A stretch of 55,427 nt of DNA from an uncultured bacterium (GCA_905214225.1 CAJMLL010000012.1:1-55427); one strand, 5' to 3'. Shown: positions 43,660 through 52,929, numbered from the stretch's first letter. The notes: generated by a model not told the origin, from the letters alone. Numbers and translations: made by a program.

Positions 43660-45327
43660 TCAGCTGACAAATATACTGCCGCCGATAAACTCACGCAGAA
43701 TAGAATTGTTGACAATCACGGAATCATCCGGAATCGTCTCAAAGAAATGCAGGAATTTCATCATCCTGCTCGCCTCCGCATAGGACGGATCATCCAGCGG
43801 CACAGAACGCAGCAGCGGTTCCGCGTACTTCTTCAGCACGGCGATTTCATAAACCAGATAGGAATTAAACAGCACATCCGCTTCACTGCTGTATGGGAAG
43901 ATATTCACATCCTCACCGGCACGGACTTTCGGCCACTCCTGAATGGTCTCCGACGCACTGTGCCCGCGGAACTGGTAATCTCTCACCAGTCTTCTGAGCA
44001 GACGCTCATCGGTAGTCGGCACACGGTTGTGCTCATCCACATTCAGCTGCGTCAGCGGGCTGATGTAGATCTTGAATTTTTCTTCATCCGGAATGCCTTC
44101 TGTCAGCTTTCCGTTCAGTCCGTGAATGCCTTCAATGACAACCGGCTGACCAGGGCGCAGAGAAGTGATATGTTTTCCGTATTCCTTATGACCCGTCAGG
44201 AAGTTAAATACAGGAAGATCAACTTCCTTTCCTTCCAGCAGATCATTCATATTCTGCGTAAACAGATCACGGTCGATCGCTCTGAATCCTTCATAATCCG
44301 GATCGCCGTTCTCATCCAGCGGCGTCTCGCCACGCTCTTTGAAATAATCATCCGTACTCAGACAGATCGCATCCAGGCCGTTGACCTTCAGCTGCACCTT
44401 CAGCCGTCTCGCAAAGGTCGTCTTTCCAGATGAAGAAGGACCCGCGATCAGGATAATCCGCTTTCTCAGCTGCCGGATCTGGTCGGCGATCTCCGCAATC
44501 TTCTTCTCCTGCAGCGCTTCTGCTACCTGGATCAGGTCATTGGCCTTCCCGTCCCGGATCTGTTCATTCAGATCGGCCACGTAATTAACATCCAGCAGAC
44601 GATCCCAGCGCGTCTGCTCGCCAAAGGCCTGATACAGCTTCGGCTGGTTACGGTACTCCGGAATCCGGTCAGGCTCATGGCTGTTCGGAAAACGGAGAAG
44701 AACTCCGTAGCGGTATCCCCGCAGCTCAAAACATTTAATATATCCGGTGGAAGGAACCATAAGGCCGTAGGCAAACTGTGCATATCCGTCCAGCGTATAG
44801 AGTTTCAGCCGGAAATCCCTGCTGAATTCATGCATCAGCCGGACAGTATTGTTCATATAGCCCTGCCGGCCGATGATCTCGCTGATTTCTTCACTTGTCT
44901 TGAATTCCTTCTTAAACGGAATATCCTGATCAATCAGTTCCTGCATCCGGCTGCGGATCTTATCCACCGTTTCTTCCGGCACCGGGCTGATTCCCTTCAG
45001 CTCAATATATAAGCCCTGATTCAGTGAGTTGGCGACTTCCACCTGAACACCGTCCAGAACTTCATTTGCAGCTGTAATAAAAATCATGGTCAGGCTATCC
45101 TGGTAGACATAACAGGCAGCCTGGGTCCGCATATCCAGCAGTTCCACATCGCACTCGTGCTCCAGCTGAAAGCGCAGTCCCTCATATTTACAGTCCACAC
45201 GCGCTCCCAGCACCGTATACGGAAGCTGGTCTTTCATCTGCTTATATAATTCTTCTATGCTCATTCCGCGTTGAATATCAATTTTCTGATATTTCCCGTT
45301 TGGTTCTGTTTTTAATCTGATTCTCAT
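43660..45327 (-). CDS. Nucleoside kinase: TGS domain fused to uridine kinase-like domain
   Basis: 555 residues from the ATG at 45327 (MRIRLKTEPNGKYQ); GAGGTG lies nine bases upstream, and a frame start 16 codons earlier lacks such support. The N-terminal part resembles TGS and threonyl-tRNA synthetase editing-like domains. The C-terminal part, from about residue 280, is a phosphoribulokinase/uridine kinase P-loop domain with Walker A IAGPSSSGKTTFARR and STDDYF and DEHNRVPTTDERL motifs. Such proteins are common in Clostridia, often annotated as nucleoside kinase or uridine kinase-like. The substrate is not established. Confidence 0.85.
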   Translation of the reverse strand: MRIRLKTEPNGKYQKIDIQRGMSIEELYKQMKDQLPYTVLGARVDCKYEGLRFQLEHECDVELLDMRTQAACYVYQDSLTMIFITAANEVLDGVQVEVANSLNQGLYIELKGISPVPEETVDKIRSRMQELIDQDIPFKKEFKTSEEISEIIGRQGYMNNTVRLMHEFSRDFRLKLYTLDGYAQFAYGLMVPSTGYIKCFELRGYRYGVLLRFPNSHEPDRIPEYRNQPKLYQAFGEQTRWDRLLDVNYVADLNEQIRDGKANDLIQVAEALQEKKIAEIADQIRQLRKRIILIAGPSSSGKTTFARRLKVQLKVNGLDAICLSTDDYFKERGETPLDENGDPDYEGFRAIDRDLFTQNMNDLLEGKEVDLPVFNFLTGHKEYGKHITSLRPGQPVVIEGIHGLNGKLTEGIPDEEKFKIYISPLTQLNVDEHNRVPTTDERLLRRLVRDYQFRGHSASETIQEWPKVRAGEDVNIFPYSSEADVLFNSYLVYEIAVLKKYAEPLLRSVPLDDPSYAEASRMMKFLHFFETIPDDSVIVNNSILREFIGGSIFVS

Positions 45328-45482
45328 TCTATTCTCACCTCTTGAAATCCGGCTATTGTCGGAAATGTCTCTCATTACGATTCAATGATACCACATCAGA
45401 GGGGAAATACAACGCAGACCGCAAAATATCGATCAATAAAATAATTATTTCATATTTTTATCACGTATCCATTTCCGTATGA

Positions 45483-46013
45483 TCACCTGATCGTCTGACT
45501 CTGCAAAGCAGCAGCTTCCGGGCTGCCGGTCTGCTGCAGCATCCCGGGATTTTCCAGCAGAAGGGTATCCGGATTCTTTTCCGGTCCGCAATGCTCTTCC
45601 TGGGCAGGAGTATTCTGCGCAGCTGCCTGTTTCTGGTATTCTTCTCTCTGGACTTCTGCAGAAGCTGCATCATTCTGCACAGATCCAGGTCTGTAATTGT
45701 CTTCCTCTGGCAGGGAATTACGCATTTCCTCCTGCTTCCGGCAGCGCTCTGCAGCGTCAGATTCACGCATAGCTTCTTCATAGCGCTGATACAGATCCAC
45801 CAGTGTCTGCATTTCTTCCTGATACAGAGTCGCCCCTCGTCCCATATGAGAATGATCCTGCGACCAGTCTCGGATATCAAATTTTGCCGGTTCCCGTCCG
45901 TTCCAGCAGACAATGTTCAGCTCCTTTTTCCATCCGTTGTTCTTTTCTGTGATGACGCCCAGTCTCTCTCTGATATCGAATGAAAAATCCGTCTTTTCAT
46001 TATAATTTCTCAT
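45483..46013 (-). CDS. YdbC-like PC4-domain protein with low-complexity tail
   Basis: 176 residues. Residues about 1-75 match the YdbC/PC4 single-stranded nucleic acid-binding fold: FDIRERLGVITEKNNGWKKE, NGREPAKFDIRDWSQDHSHM and GRGATLYQEEM. Residues about 80-176 are a Glu/Gln/Ala-rich tail with no recognisable fold; members of the family are usually only 70-80 residues long. It lies 155 bases upstream of the nucleoside kinase gene on the same strand. The role may be DNA or RNA binding, but this is inferred from the domain. Confidence 0.75.
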   Translation of the reverse strand: MRNYNEKTDFSFDIRERLGVITEKNNGWKKELNIVCWNGREPAKFDIRDWSQDHSHMGRGATLYQEEMQTLVDLYQRYEEAMRESDAAERCRKQEEMRNSLPEEDNYRPGSVQNDAASAEVQREEYQKQAAAQNTPAQEEHCGPEKNPDTLLLENPGMLQQTGSPEAAALQSQTIR

Positions 46014-46122
46014 GTTCTCGTTTTATCCCCTTTCTCATTTTATTTTGTCGCAATTTACTAACGCCGAAATGATATGCCCATATCGTACCAATTCTGTTAA
46101 ATACTGTCAATAGATTTATATG

Positions 46123-46166
46123 AAAAAGCGCAGCCGGGAAGGAGTCACTCTTTTCCCAAACTGCGC
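46123..46166 (-). terminator. Terminator after the metallophosphoesterase gene
   Basis: GCGCAG/CTGCGC outer stem (46128-46133 and 46161-46166) with inner GGGAA/TTCCC pairing, followed on the minus strand by TTTTT. Confidence 0.8.
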
Positions 46167-46193
46167 ATCATAACGTCTATCGTCATTCGGCGA

Positions 46194-47057
46194 TCAGTCA
46201 GCAGTTCCAACGACCTGCACGCACAAAATCTCTGGCGGATTGTTCAGCCGGAGGGGGAAGGAACTGTTGCCGAGCCCCCTGCTGATGTACATGGTGGATG
46301 TCCCAAAACGGTGGCAGCCGCTGGTAAGTGCCGGCAGGATTCCCTGGTCCGGCGCGAACAGTCCGCGTCCTCCCGGAAGGCAGAACTGCCCGCCGTGAGC
46401 GTGCCCGGAGAAGATCAGTTCTGGATGTCCGGCTGAATAATAGCGGAGATACTGCGGTTCGTGGGCCAGCAGAATTCTGAGGGCGCCGGCCTCTTCCCCG
46501 CGGTAGGCTTTCCGGTCGCCGAATGCCTCACGGATCTGGCGCACAACCTTCGGAATGGCAAAGCCGTGTTTTCTGGTGCGGTGCCCGCTCCCTGCACGCT
46601 GCCTTCTGGCCTGAAACATCGTGTACTCGGAAAGTCCTGCGATATTCACCCTGATTCCGCCGAATTCCGCGATCTCATTCCGGTCCATCAGCACATGCAC
46701 GCCGCGCTTCTCCAGCGATTTATACAGATCTGCTGCCTCATCACCCACGAGATCTGCTTCATGGTTTCCGTTCACGTAATACACCGGCGCCAGTTTCAAA
46801 AAGCCGTTCACAGCCCGCTCCGCCGCCAGAAAGTCCGTATGGCTCCGGTCCACCAGATCCCCCGTGATCACGATCATGTCCGGTCCGCATGCCGATACCG
46901 CGTCCAGAAGATCCTTCTGTTTCTCGCCGAAATACTCACTCTGCAGGTCAGAAACCTGCACAATGGTAAACATATCTCCGCACTTTCCGCGGCTCGTGTA
47001 ATACGTATGTTTCGATGTCACAATCGTCTTATTGCATTTTTTTAGGATTCGATTCAT
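46194..47057 (-). CDS. Metallophosphoesterase (YkuE-like)
   Basis: 287-residue calcineurin-like phosphoesterase with a positively charged N terminus. Motifs II-V are intact: GDLVDR, GNHE, LLAHEP and FSGHAHGGQ. Motif I, usually D-x-H, here reads SDLQS with Gln39 in place of the histidine, which should alter one metal site. The YkuE branch often acts on membrane phospholipids or lipid precursors, but no substrate can be named. It follows exonuclease III by 11 bases, with GGAG inside the gap, so they form an operon. Confidence 0.85.
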   Translation of the reverse strand: MNRILKKCNKTIVTSKHTYYTSRGKCGDMFTIVQVSDLQSEYFGEKQKDLLDAVSACGPDMIVITGDLVDRSHTDFLAAERAVNGFLKLAPVYYVNGNHEADLVGDEAADLYKSLEKRGVHVLMDRNEIAEFGGIRVNIAGLSEYTMFQARRQRAGSGHRTRKHGFAIPKVVRQIREAFGDRKAYRGEEAGALRILLAHEPQYLRYYSAGHPELIFSGHAHGGQFCLPGGRGLFAPDQGILPALTSGCHRFGTSTMYISRGLGNSSFPLRLNNPPEILCVQVVGTAD

Positions 47058-47068
47058 CGTTTATTCTC

Positions 47069-47899
47069 CTACAGGTCCACTTCGAGCAGAATCGGCGCAT
47101 GGTCCTGCCGCGCACCAGAATCCACCATTTCGGACTTCAGCAGCTTCTCCCGGATACGGTCACTGACCAGGAAATAGTCGATTCTCCAGCCGGAGTTGTT
47201 AATTTTACTGGTCCGTACGCGCTGCGCCCACCAGGAATAAGCTCCCTTCACCGGACCATGCAGGAAACGAAAGCTGTCGGTAAAGCCTTTCGCAAGCAGA
47301 TTCGTGAAACCGGCCCGCTCTTCATCTGTGAAGCCTGCGGACATATGATTATTCTCTGGATGGGCAAGGTCGATCTCCTCATGGGCGACGTTGAAATCGC
47401 CGCAGGCGATGACCGGCTTCTCCTGATCCAGACGGCTTAGATAATCTGCGTAGCAGGCATCCCATTTCTGCCGGTCCGGCAGCCGCTGAAGCTCGCCGCC
47501 CGCATTCGGGGTATAGACGTTCACGAACCAGAAGCCGCCAAAGTCCAGTGTCAGCAGACGTCCTTCCTGGTCCATCGTATCCGGCGCACCGATTTCCGGC
47601 ACAGTTCTCTCAGCATGGAGCCCCTCACGATAGAGAATCATCGTGCCGGCGTATCCTTTCCGGGCAGGCGGCTGGGAACTGACCCACTCAATCTGATAAG
47701 CCGGGAAATATTCTTCCAGGATTTCCAGGTGCTTCTTTGTCGGTCCCTTCACAGAGAGCTTGGTCTCCTGAATCGCAAAGACATCCGGCTTCTCACTGCT
47801 GATCGTCTGCAGTACATCCCGGGACAGAACGGCCCGCGCCGAGTCCGATGTCAGCGCAGCGTTCAGCGAATCTATATTCCATGATATGAATTTCAGCAT
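47069..47899 (-). CDS. Exodeoxyribonuclease III (ExoA/XthA family)
   Basis: 276-residue AP endonuclease and 3' exonuclease of base excision repair. It begins MLKFISWNIDSLNAAL (Asn8), has the catalytic Glu45 in FAIQETKL, and later NVYTPNAGG, CGDFNVAHEEID and the terminal DHAPILLEVDL with the catalytic Asp-His. It is first in the exonuclease-phosphoesterase operon, and a strong terminator separates it from the tRNA upstream. Confidence 0.94.
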   Translation of the reverse strand: MLKFISWNIDSLNAALTSDSARAVLSRDVLQTISSEKPDVFAIQETKLSVKGPTKKHLEILEEYFPAYQIEWVSSQPPARKGYAGTMILYREGLHAERTVPEIGAPDTMDQEGRLLTLDFGGFWFVNVYTPNAGGELQRLPDRQKWDACYADYLSRLDQEKPVIACGDFNVAHEEIDLAHPENNHMSAGFTDEERAGFTNLLAKGFTDSFRFLHGPVKGAYSWWAQRVRTSKINNSGWRIDYFLVSDRIREKLLKSEMVDSGARQDHAPILLEVDL

Positions 47900-47983
47900 A
47901 TTACTGTTTCCTCCTTATGTCGTAATTCACAGGCATCATTCATTATACCCTTGAATGCAGTGAAGAGACTAGTCCTTCTAACG

Positions 47984-48028
47984 AAAATACTCCTCTTCAG
48001 ACCATCCTGATCTAAAGAGGAGTATTTT
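47984..48028. terminator. Terminator between tRNA-Gly and the exonuclease gene
   Basis: Perfect 14-base stem AAAATACTCCTCTT (47984-47997) with its complement at 48015-48028, T-rich on both sides. It mainly ends the tRNA transcript on the minus strand. Confidence 0.85.
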
Positions 48029-48092
48029 TCAGCCATGCAAATATGAGACGCTGTCCGTCCCGTCCTGCCCTGTTTCCGGGGCATCTGAATAA

Positions 48093-48166
48093 TGGAGCGG
48101 GTGAGGAGAATCGAACTCCCGACCCGAGCTTGGGAAGCTCGTATTTTGCCATTAAACTACACCCGC
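48093..48166 (-). tRNA. tRNA-Gly (anticodon CCC)
   Basis: Complete 74-base cloverleaf on the minus strand, from GCGGGTG to the encoded CCA end. The acceptor stem is GCGGGTG/CACCCGC. The anticodon stem is CGAGC/GCTCG around loop TTCCCAA, giving anticodon CCC. The T arm is GGGAGTTCGATTCTCC. It reads GGG glycine codons. Confidence 0.97.
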
Positions 48167-48264
48167 AGAAGCTGCTGACGGAGGAGCCTCCCGCTCTCCC
48201 GTCAACAGTATTCATTATACTATCAATTCATGACTGCATCAAGAAAATTATATGCACGCCGTAA

Positions 48265-49506
48265 TTAACGCTGTGCATCCATGACAGCCTTTACCTTTGC
48301 CGGAATCATGCGGCACTGGTCGATTGGAATGGCAGCCAGGGAAACACGCAGTCCGTCTCCGAACGGAATGATAAAGATGCCTTCCTTCTCCATTTCTCTT
48401 CCCAAGGACTTCGGGTCATCGCAAGGAATAACGGCAAAGAATCCGCCGTCGAACGGCATGATCGGAAGACCGGCTTCCTTTGCCGCTTCTTCAAACGCGC
48501 GGCCTCTTGCCAGCAGCATGTCGCGGATTTCCGCGCGCTCGGCAGTTACCTTGTCCAGGAGGTTTTTGTCCGCAAAAATTCTCTCGATGATGCTCTGGCC
48601 GACTCTCGGGCTGTTGGACCAGCTTGCTCTTGCGGAGAACTCGCAGACGCGTACGAACTCCTCTGCTTCTTCCTCTGTCTTGCTGAATCCAATCAGTGCT
48701 CCGCAGCGCATTCCGTAAAGGGTAAATGTCTTGGAAAGGCTGAATGCCAGCATCGGCTTGACGTTCTCCGGAAGCTCTTCCAGGAACGGCAGGAAGGAGC
48801 GCGCCTTGTCCTCGTCGCCGGCAAAATCAATGTATGCGGTGTCGACGAGCAGGGCAATCTTCTTCTCCTTCGGCTGTGAGGACAGAATACCAATTACCTC
48901 TTTCCACTCTTCATCGGTCATGCAGTACCCGGTCGGGTTCTGCGCCGGTGTGTTCAGGATCATCAGGAGGGAATCCTGCTTCTTCAGCAGTTCTTCAACG
49001 ACAGCCTTGAAGTCTTCTGTGTTGAATTTTCCGGCCTTGTCGAAGAGGCGGAAGGTCGCGGTTCCTCTTCCGAGCTCATCGGCGATCTTTCCGTAAGGAC
49101 CCCAGTGCCAGTCTGCAACCAGGATCTTGTCTCCGCGCTGTGTGTAGTTTCCGACTGCCAGACGGATGGAGCCTGTCCCTCCAGGGCTGGCAACGGCTCT
49201 GACGTAACCCTTCGGCTGGTAGTTCTTCAGTGCAGCCTGGATAACCGCCTTGCGGAATCCCGGTGTGCCGCCGATCGGTGCGTACGGTGCATATTCCTCA
49301 GGAGTCAGTTCATGGAATACCTTGTCTACGGAAGACAGTACGAGCAGCTCGCCCTGATCGTCCAGCAGCATGCCGACGGTTGCGTTGCAGACCTTATCCT
49401 TTCCTTTTTCCGCAATCATTGCGTTTGCTCTTCCGCTGACTGCGAAAATCGTATCCTCTGTTGGAATGGTTCTGCCATTCTCCTGTGCCAAGATATACTC
49501 TGACAT
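48265..49506 (-). CDS. Class I/II aminotransferase (aspartate aminotransferase-like)
   Basis: PLP-dependent aminotransferase, 413 residues from the ATG at 49506 (MSEYILAQENG), chosen because AAAGGAGG lies six bases upstream; the open frame extends 16 codons further without a better signal. PLP Schiff-base lysine in FSLSKTFTLYGMRCG, substrate motif NTPAQNPTGYCMTDEEW, and phosphate-binding SPGGTGSIRLAV. This type is frequent in Clostridia and usually transaminates aspartate or aromatic amino acids with 2-oxoglutarate. It lies 100 bases upstream of the tRNA gene on the minus strand. Confidence 0.9.
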   Translation of the reverse strand: MSEYILAQENGRTIPTEDTIFAVSGRANAMIAEKGKDKVCNATVGMLLDDQGELLVLSSVDKVFHELTPEEYAPYAPIGGTPGFRKAVIQAALKNYQPKGYVRAVASPGGTGSIRLAVGNYTQRGDKILVADWHWGPYGKIADELGRGTATFRLFDKAGKFNTEDFKAVVEELLKKQDSLLMILNTPAQNPTGYCMTDEEWKEVIGILSSQPKEKKIALLVDTAYIDFAGDEDKARSFLPFLEELPENVKPMLAFSLSKTFTLYGMRCGALIGFSKTEEEAEEFVRVCEFSARASWSNSPRVGQSIIERIFADKNLLDKVTAERAEIRDMLLARGRAFEEAAKEAGLPIMPFDGGFFAVIPCDDPKSLGREMEKEGIFIIPFGDGLRVSLAAIPIDQCRMIPAKVKAVMDAQR

Positions 49507-49574
49507 GAAATGCCTCCTTTTGTGATGTCTGCAGTAGTAATTGTCCCGGGCCATACAGGCCCTGTTTGTTCCGA

Positions 49575-50300
49575 TTATAACGCGGAGCCGCCTTCACTTT
49601 CAAGTGGGTCCAGGATTCTTACGCGGATGAAATGTATGTTTTTCCCCCGCGCGCTGAATTTATCTTCATACTCTGTCGTCACAATCTGGTCTTCTGGCAG
49701 GTCCTTATGAAGATCGTGGGACAAAAAGTCCACGCTCATCAAGGGATTAGCCTTGAATTGTTCTTCCGAATATGCGAATAAATCATCATTATCGGTTTTA
49801 AACTCTATAAAGCCGCCCGGTTTTACCACACTGGCAAACTCCCCGAGCATCCGCGGGCTGGTCAGGCGGCGTTTTTCATGACGCGGCTTCGGCCACGGGT
49901 CACTGAAATTCAGATACAGGCCGTCGATCTCACCTTTTTCGAAAAAATCCCTGGCATCGTGAACGTACTGCAGAATGAAGCGGACATTTTCACATTCTGC
50001 CGCTTTCGCTTTCCGCAGTGCGTAGAAACCGACACTTCCCTGACCCTCGATGGCCAGATACAGATTCTCCGGATGCAGGGCAGACAGTCTGGTAATGAAC
50101 TGACCCTTCCCGCAGCCGACTTCCGCGTAGAGCGGGCGGGACTTCAGCTCTTCTCCGCTCAGCGGTTTTCTTTCCTCATGAAAGAGAGGCTCCCGGAATG
50201 CATCCCTCCAGCAGCCTTTCTGTTCCAGCGGATTGGAAATCAGCTGGCGTTCATATTCTTTCAGTCTCTCATCCAAGTTCTTGATATGTCTCTGTCTCAT
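49575..50300 (-). CDS. trmB: tRNA (guanine-N7-)-methyltransferase TrmB
   Basis: Makes m7G46 in the tRNA variable loop. 241 residues. SAM-binding motif I is YAEVGCGKGQFITRL near residue 60, and FSDPWPKPRHEKRRL is the family signature containing the catalytic aspartate. KPGGFIEFKTDND follows. AAGAGGAAA lies before the ATG. It follows ecfT by 8 bases, so it probably shares the ECF operon. Confidence 0.95.
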   Translation of the reverse strand: MRQRHIKNLDERLKEYERQLISNPLEQKGCWRDAFREPLFHEERKPLSGEELKSRPLYAEVGCGKGQFITRLSALHPENLYLAIEGQGSVGFYALRKAKAAECENVRFILQYVHDARDFFEKGEIDGLYLNFSDPWPKPRHEKRRLTSPRMLGEFASVVKPGGFIEFKTDNDDLFAYSEEQFKANPLMSVDFLSHDLHKDLPEDQIVTTEYEDKFSARGKNIHFIRVRILDPLESEGGSAL

Positions 50301-50308
50301 ATTTCCTC

Positions 50309-51121
50309 TTAAATATCTGACGGAACCAGAATCCGCTCAACGATAACAACGGCCAGAAATGCAAGCAGCAGAATCATGCTGATGACATCCGCCTTGTGAA
50401 AGCGCATCTCGTGCAGGCGCGTTCTCCCTTTGCCGCCTCTGTAGCAGCGGGACTCCATGGCCATGGCCAGATCCTGCGCGATGCGGAATGCGCTGACGAA
50501 CAGCGGAATCAGGATCGGCACCAGAGACTTGGCTCTGCGTACGATGTTTCCGGACTCAAAGTCAGCACCCCTCGCCTGCTGTGCCTTCATGATCTTATCG
50601 GTCTCATCCAGCAGGGTCGGGATAAATCTCAGCGCAATAGACATCATCATCGCAATGTCATGGGCCGGCAGTCCGATGCGTTCAAACGGGCTCAGCAGCC
50701 GTTCAATTCCATCGGTCAGCCGGATCGGCGTCGTGGTCAGCGTCAGCAGAGACGAGCCGATAATCAGCAGAATCAGGCGGATTGCCATGAATACTGCGGT
50801 GATCACGCCTTCCATGGTGACTTTCAGCGGCCCGATCGTCCAGATCACCCGGCCGTCTACCATGAAGATGTTCAGCAGGAAGGTGAACAGGAGAATCAGA
50901 ATGATCGGCTTCAGTCCGCGCATGATGAAGCCGAGCGGAACTCTGGATACGATGACACAGGCCGCCAGCACTCCCGCACAGATGGCAAATCCGATAAAAT
51001 TGTTGACGATAAACAGCTCGACGATAAAGAGCAGCGTCGCGGTTATCTTTACTCTCGGATCCAGGCGGTGAATCGGCGACTGGACCGGATAATACTGTCC
51101 TAATGTAATATCTCTCAGCAT
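50309..51121 (-). CDS. ecfT: ECF transporter transmembrane subunit EcfT
   Basis: 270-residue scaffold membrane protein of the energy-coupling factor vitamin transporters, linking ATPases to substrate-specific S components. Several hydrophobic segments (residues about 22-45, 50-70, 105-130 and near the end) are present. The two cytoplasmic Ala-Arg-Gly motifs are visible as QARGADFESG near residue 185 and SRCYRGGKGRTRL near 225. Its start overlaps the ecfA2 end by 7 bases. Confidence 0.95.
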   Translation of the reverse strand: MLRDITLGQYYPVQSPIHRLDPRVKITATLLFIVELFIVNNFIGFAICAGVLAACVIVSRVPLGFIMRGLKPIILILLFTFLLNIFMVDGRVIWTIGPLKVTMEGVITAVFMAIRLILLIIGSSLLTLTTTPIRLTDGIERLLSPFERIGLPAHDIAMMMSIALRFIPTLLDETDKIMKAQQARGADFESGNIVRRAKSLVPILIPLFVSAFRIAQDLAMAMESRCYRGGKGRTRLHEMRFHKADVISMILLLAFLAVVIVERILVPSDI

Positions 51122-51981
51122 TTTCTACTCTTTTCCTGTAAATACTCTGCGAGTTCATCGGCCGCGTCGTCCCTGGTCAGGGCATCCACCGGCACCTCGC
51201 AGCCCGCTGTCCTCAGCTGCAGCATCAGTCTGGCTGCAGACGGAAGATCCAGTCCGGCATCAGCAAGGCGGTCTCTCTGCCGGAAGATTTCCGACGGTGT
51301 TCCGGACATCATCAGCTGACCTCTGTCCATGACAAGAATCTTGTCACTCAGCGCGGCTACATCATCCATGTTATGCGAGACAAAAATAACGATATTTTCT
51401 TCTCTCCGATGGATTTTCTGGATCATCCGGATGATCTCTCTGTGTGCACCCGGGTCCAGGCCTGCTGTCGGCTCATCAAGAATGAGCACCTGCGGCCGCA
51501 TGGCGATAATTCCGGCAATCGCGACTCTTCTTTTCTGTCCTCCGGAAAGCTCAAACGGTGAGCGTTCCCCGATTTCATCGACATTCAGACCTACCAGATC
51601 CAGTGCCTCTCTGACCCGCTCCTTAATCTCCGACTCGCTGAGTCCCAGATTTTTCGGGCCAAAGGCGACATCCGCAGATACCGTCTCTTCAAACAGCTGG
51701 TACTCCGGATACTGAAAAACCAGGCCGACTCTCTGACGGATTTCACGCATGGCTATGCCGGATTCTGTAATATCCGTATCCCCGACAATAATCGTGCCTT
51801 CTGTCGGTTTCAGCAGTCCGTTCAGATGCTGCACCAGTGTGGACTTTCCGGATCCGGTATGTCCGATCACTGCGGCAATCTGCCCGTCGTAAACTTCAAA
51901 ACTGACGTTATCCAGCGCTTTCTGCTCGTCCGGCATTCCGGCGTTGTAAATATATGAAAGATTTCTTACTTGTATTGACAT
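51115..51981 (-). CDS. ecfA2: ECF transporter ATPase EcfA2
   Basis: 288-residue ABC ATPase of the ECF energizing module. Walker A GHTGSGKSTLVQHL near residue 39, Q-loop VFQYPEYQLFEETV, signature LSGGQKRRVAIAG, Walker B VLILDEPTAGLD and the C-terminal EcfT-coupling region. Second ATPase of a conserved pair, overlapping ecfA1 by 16 bases and ecfT by 7, showing strict translational coupling. Confidence 0.95.
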   Translation of the reverse strand: MSIQVRNLSYIYNAGMPDEQKALDNVSFEVYDGQIAAVIGHTGSGKSTLVQHLNGLLKPTEGTIIVGDTDITESGIAMREIRQRVGLVFQYPEYQLFEETVSADVAFGPKNLGLSESEIKERVREALDLVGLNVDEIGERSPFELSGGQKRRVAIAGIIAMRPQVLILDEPTAGLDPGAHREIIRMIQKIHRREENIVIFVSHNMDDVAALSDKILVMDRGQLMMSGTPSEIFRQRDRLADAGLDLPSAARLMLQLRTAGCEVPVDALTRDDAADELAEYLQEKSRKC

Positions 51982-52811
51982 ATGAATTCTACCAGTTTCT
52001 CTTGGGTAATGATGTCATGCGGAACGTCAATTCCGCGCTCTCTGAGTTTATGCGCCATATCAACGGCCAGCGGCACATCCAGACGGATGCGGTGCAGTGT
52101 TTCTTCATCGGAGAACACTTCTCCCGGACTTCCGTCCGCCAGGATCTTCCCGTCATCCATAATGACGATCCGGTCTGCCTGGGCGGCCTCATCCATAAAG
52201 TGGGTAATCAGGATGACAGTTTTTCCTTCTTCATGCAGCCGGCGGATAATCGCCATGACTTCCTCCCGGCCCTGTGGATCGAGCATAGCCGTCGGCTCAT
52301 CGAAAATGATGCATCTCGGCTGCATAGCCAGAACGCCGGCAATGGCCACTCTCTGTTTCTGCCCGCCGGACAGAAGATGCGGCGCCTTGGTTCTGAAGGA
52401 ATACATATCGACCGATTTCAGCACCTGATCGACACGGCTTCTGATTTCCTCCGGCGGAACACCTAAGTTTTCCGGACCGAAGGCCACATCGTCTTCCACA
52501 ATCGACGCAACCAGCTGATTATCCGGATTCTGGAAAACCATGCCGGCCGTCTGACGGATATCCCAGATGTGAGATTCATCTGCCGTATCCCATCCGTTGA
52601 CCAGAATCTTTCCACTGGTCGGAAGCAGAAGACCGTTCAGGGTTTTTGCCAGAGTGGATTTTCCGGAACCGTTTCTGCCAATAATCGCAGTAAACGAACC
52701 CTCTTCGATATTCAGCGAAACATCCTTAATCGCATGGACAATTTCCCTGCCTTCTTCATTTTCCCTGACATAGTCAAAAGTCAGATGCTCAATCTGAATG
52801 ATGTCTTTCAT
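51966..52811 (-). CDS. ecfA1: ECF transporter ATPase EcfA1
   Basis: 281-residue ABC ATPase of the ECF module. Walker A GRNGSGKSTLAKTL near residue 46, Q-loop VFQNPDNQLVASIV, signature LSGGQKQRVAIAG, Walker B CIIFDEPTAMLD. First gene of ecfA1-ecfA2-ecfT-trmB, with its own promoter and a hairpin in the 5' leader. No S component is encoded nearby, so this is probably the shared group II module serving several vitamin S subunits elsewhere. Confidence 0.95.
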   Translation of the reverse strand: MKDIIQIEHLTFDYVRENEEGREIVHAIKDVSLNIEEGSFTAIIGRNGSGKSTLAKTLNGLLLPTSGKILVNGWDTADESHIWDIRQTAGMVFQNPDNQLVASIVEDDVAFGPENLGVPPEEIRSRVDQVLKSVDMYSFRTKAPHLLSGGQKQRVAIAGVLAMQPRCIIFDEPTAMLDPQGREEVMAIIRRLHEEGKTVILITHFMDEAAQADRIVIMDDGKILADGSPGEVFSDEETLHRIRLDVPLAVDMAHKLRERGIDVPHDIITQEKLVEFICQYK

Positions 52812-52853
52812 TCTGCCACCTCTCCGGAGCCTTTTTCTCTATTCTGTCTGCAT

Positions 52854-52925
52854 GTCTGTTCACCGCCTGTTTTCTTTGAACAGACAGACTGCATATATTA
52901 TACTGCGAATAGAGATACTGGACAA
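52854..52925 (-). promoter_or_regulatory. Promoter and hairpin leader of the ECF operon
   Basis: Minus-strand -35 TTGTCC (52920-52925) and -10 TATAAT (52897-52902), 17-base spacer. The leader forms a perfect nine-base stem GTCTGTTCA/TGAACAGAC (52854-52862 with 52877-52885). It has no T-run, so may only stabilise the mRNA. Confidence 0.6.
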
Positions 52926-52929
52926 CTGC

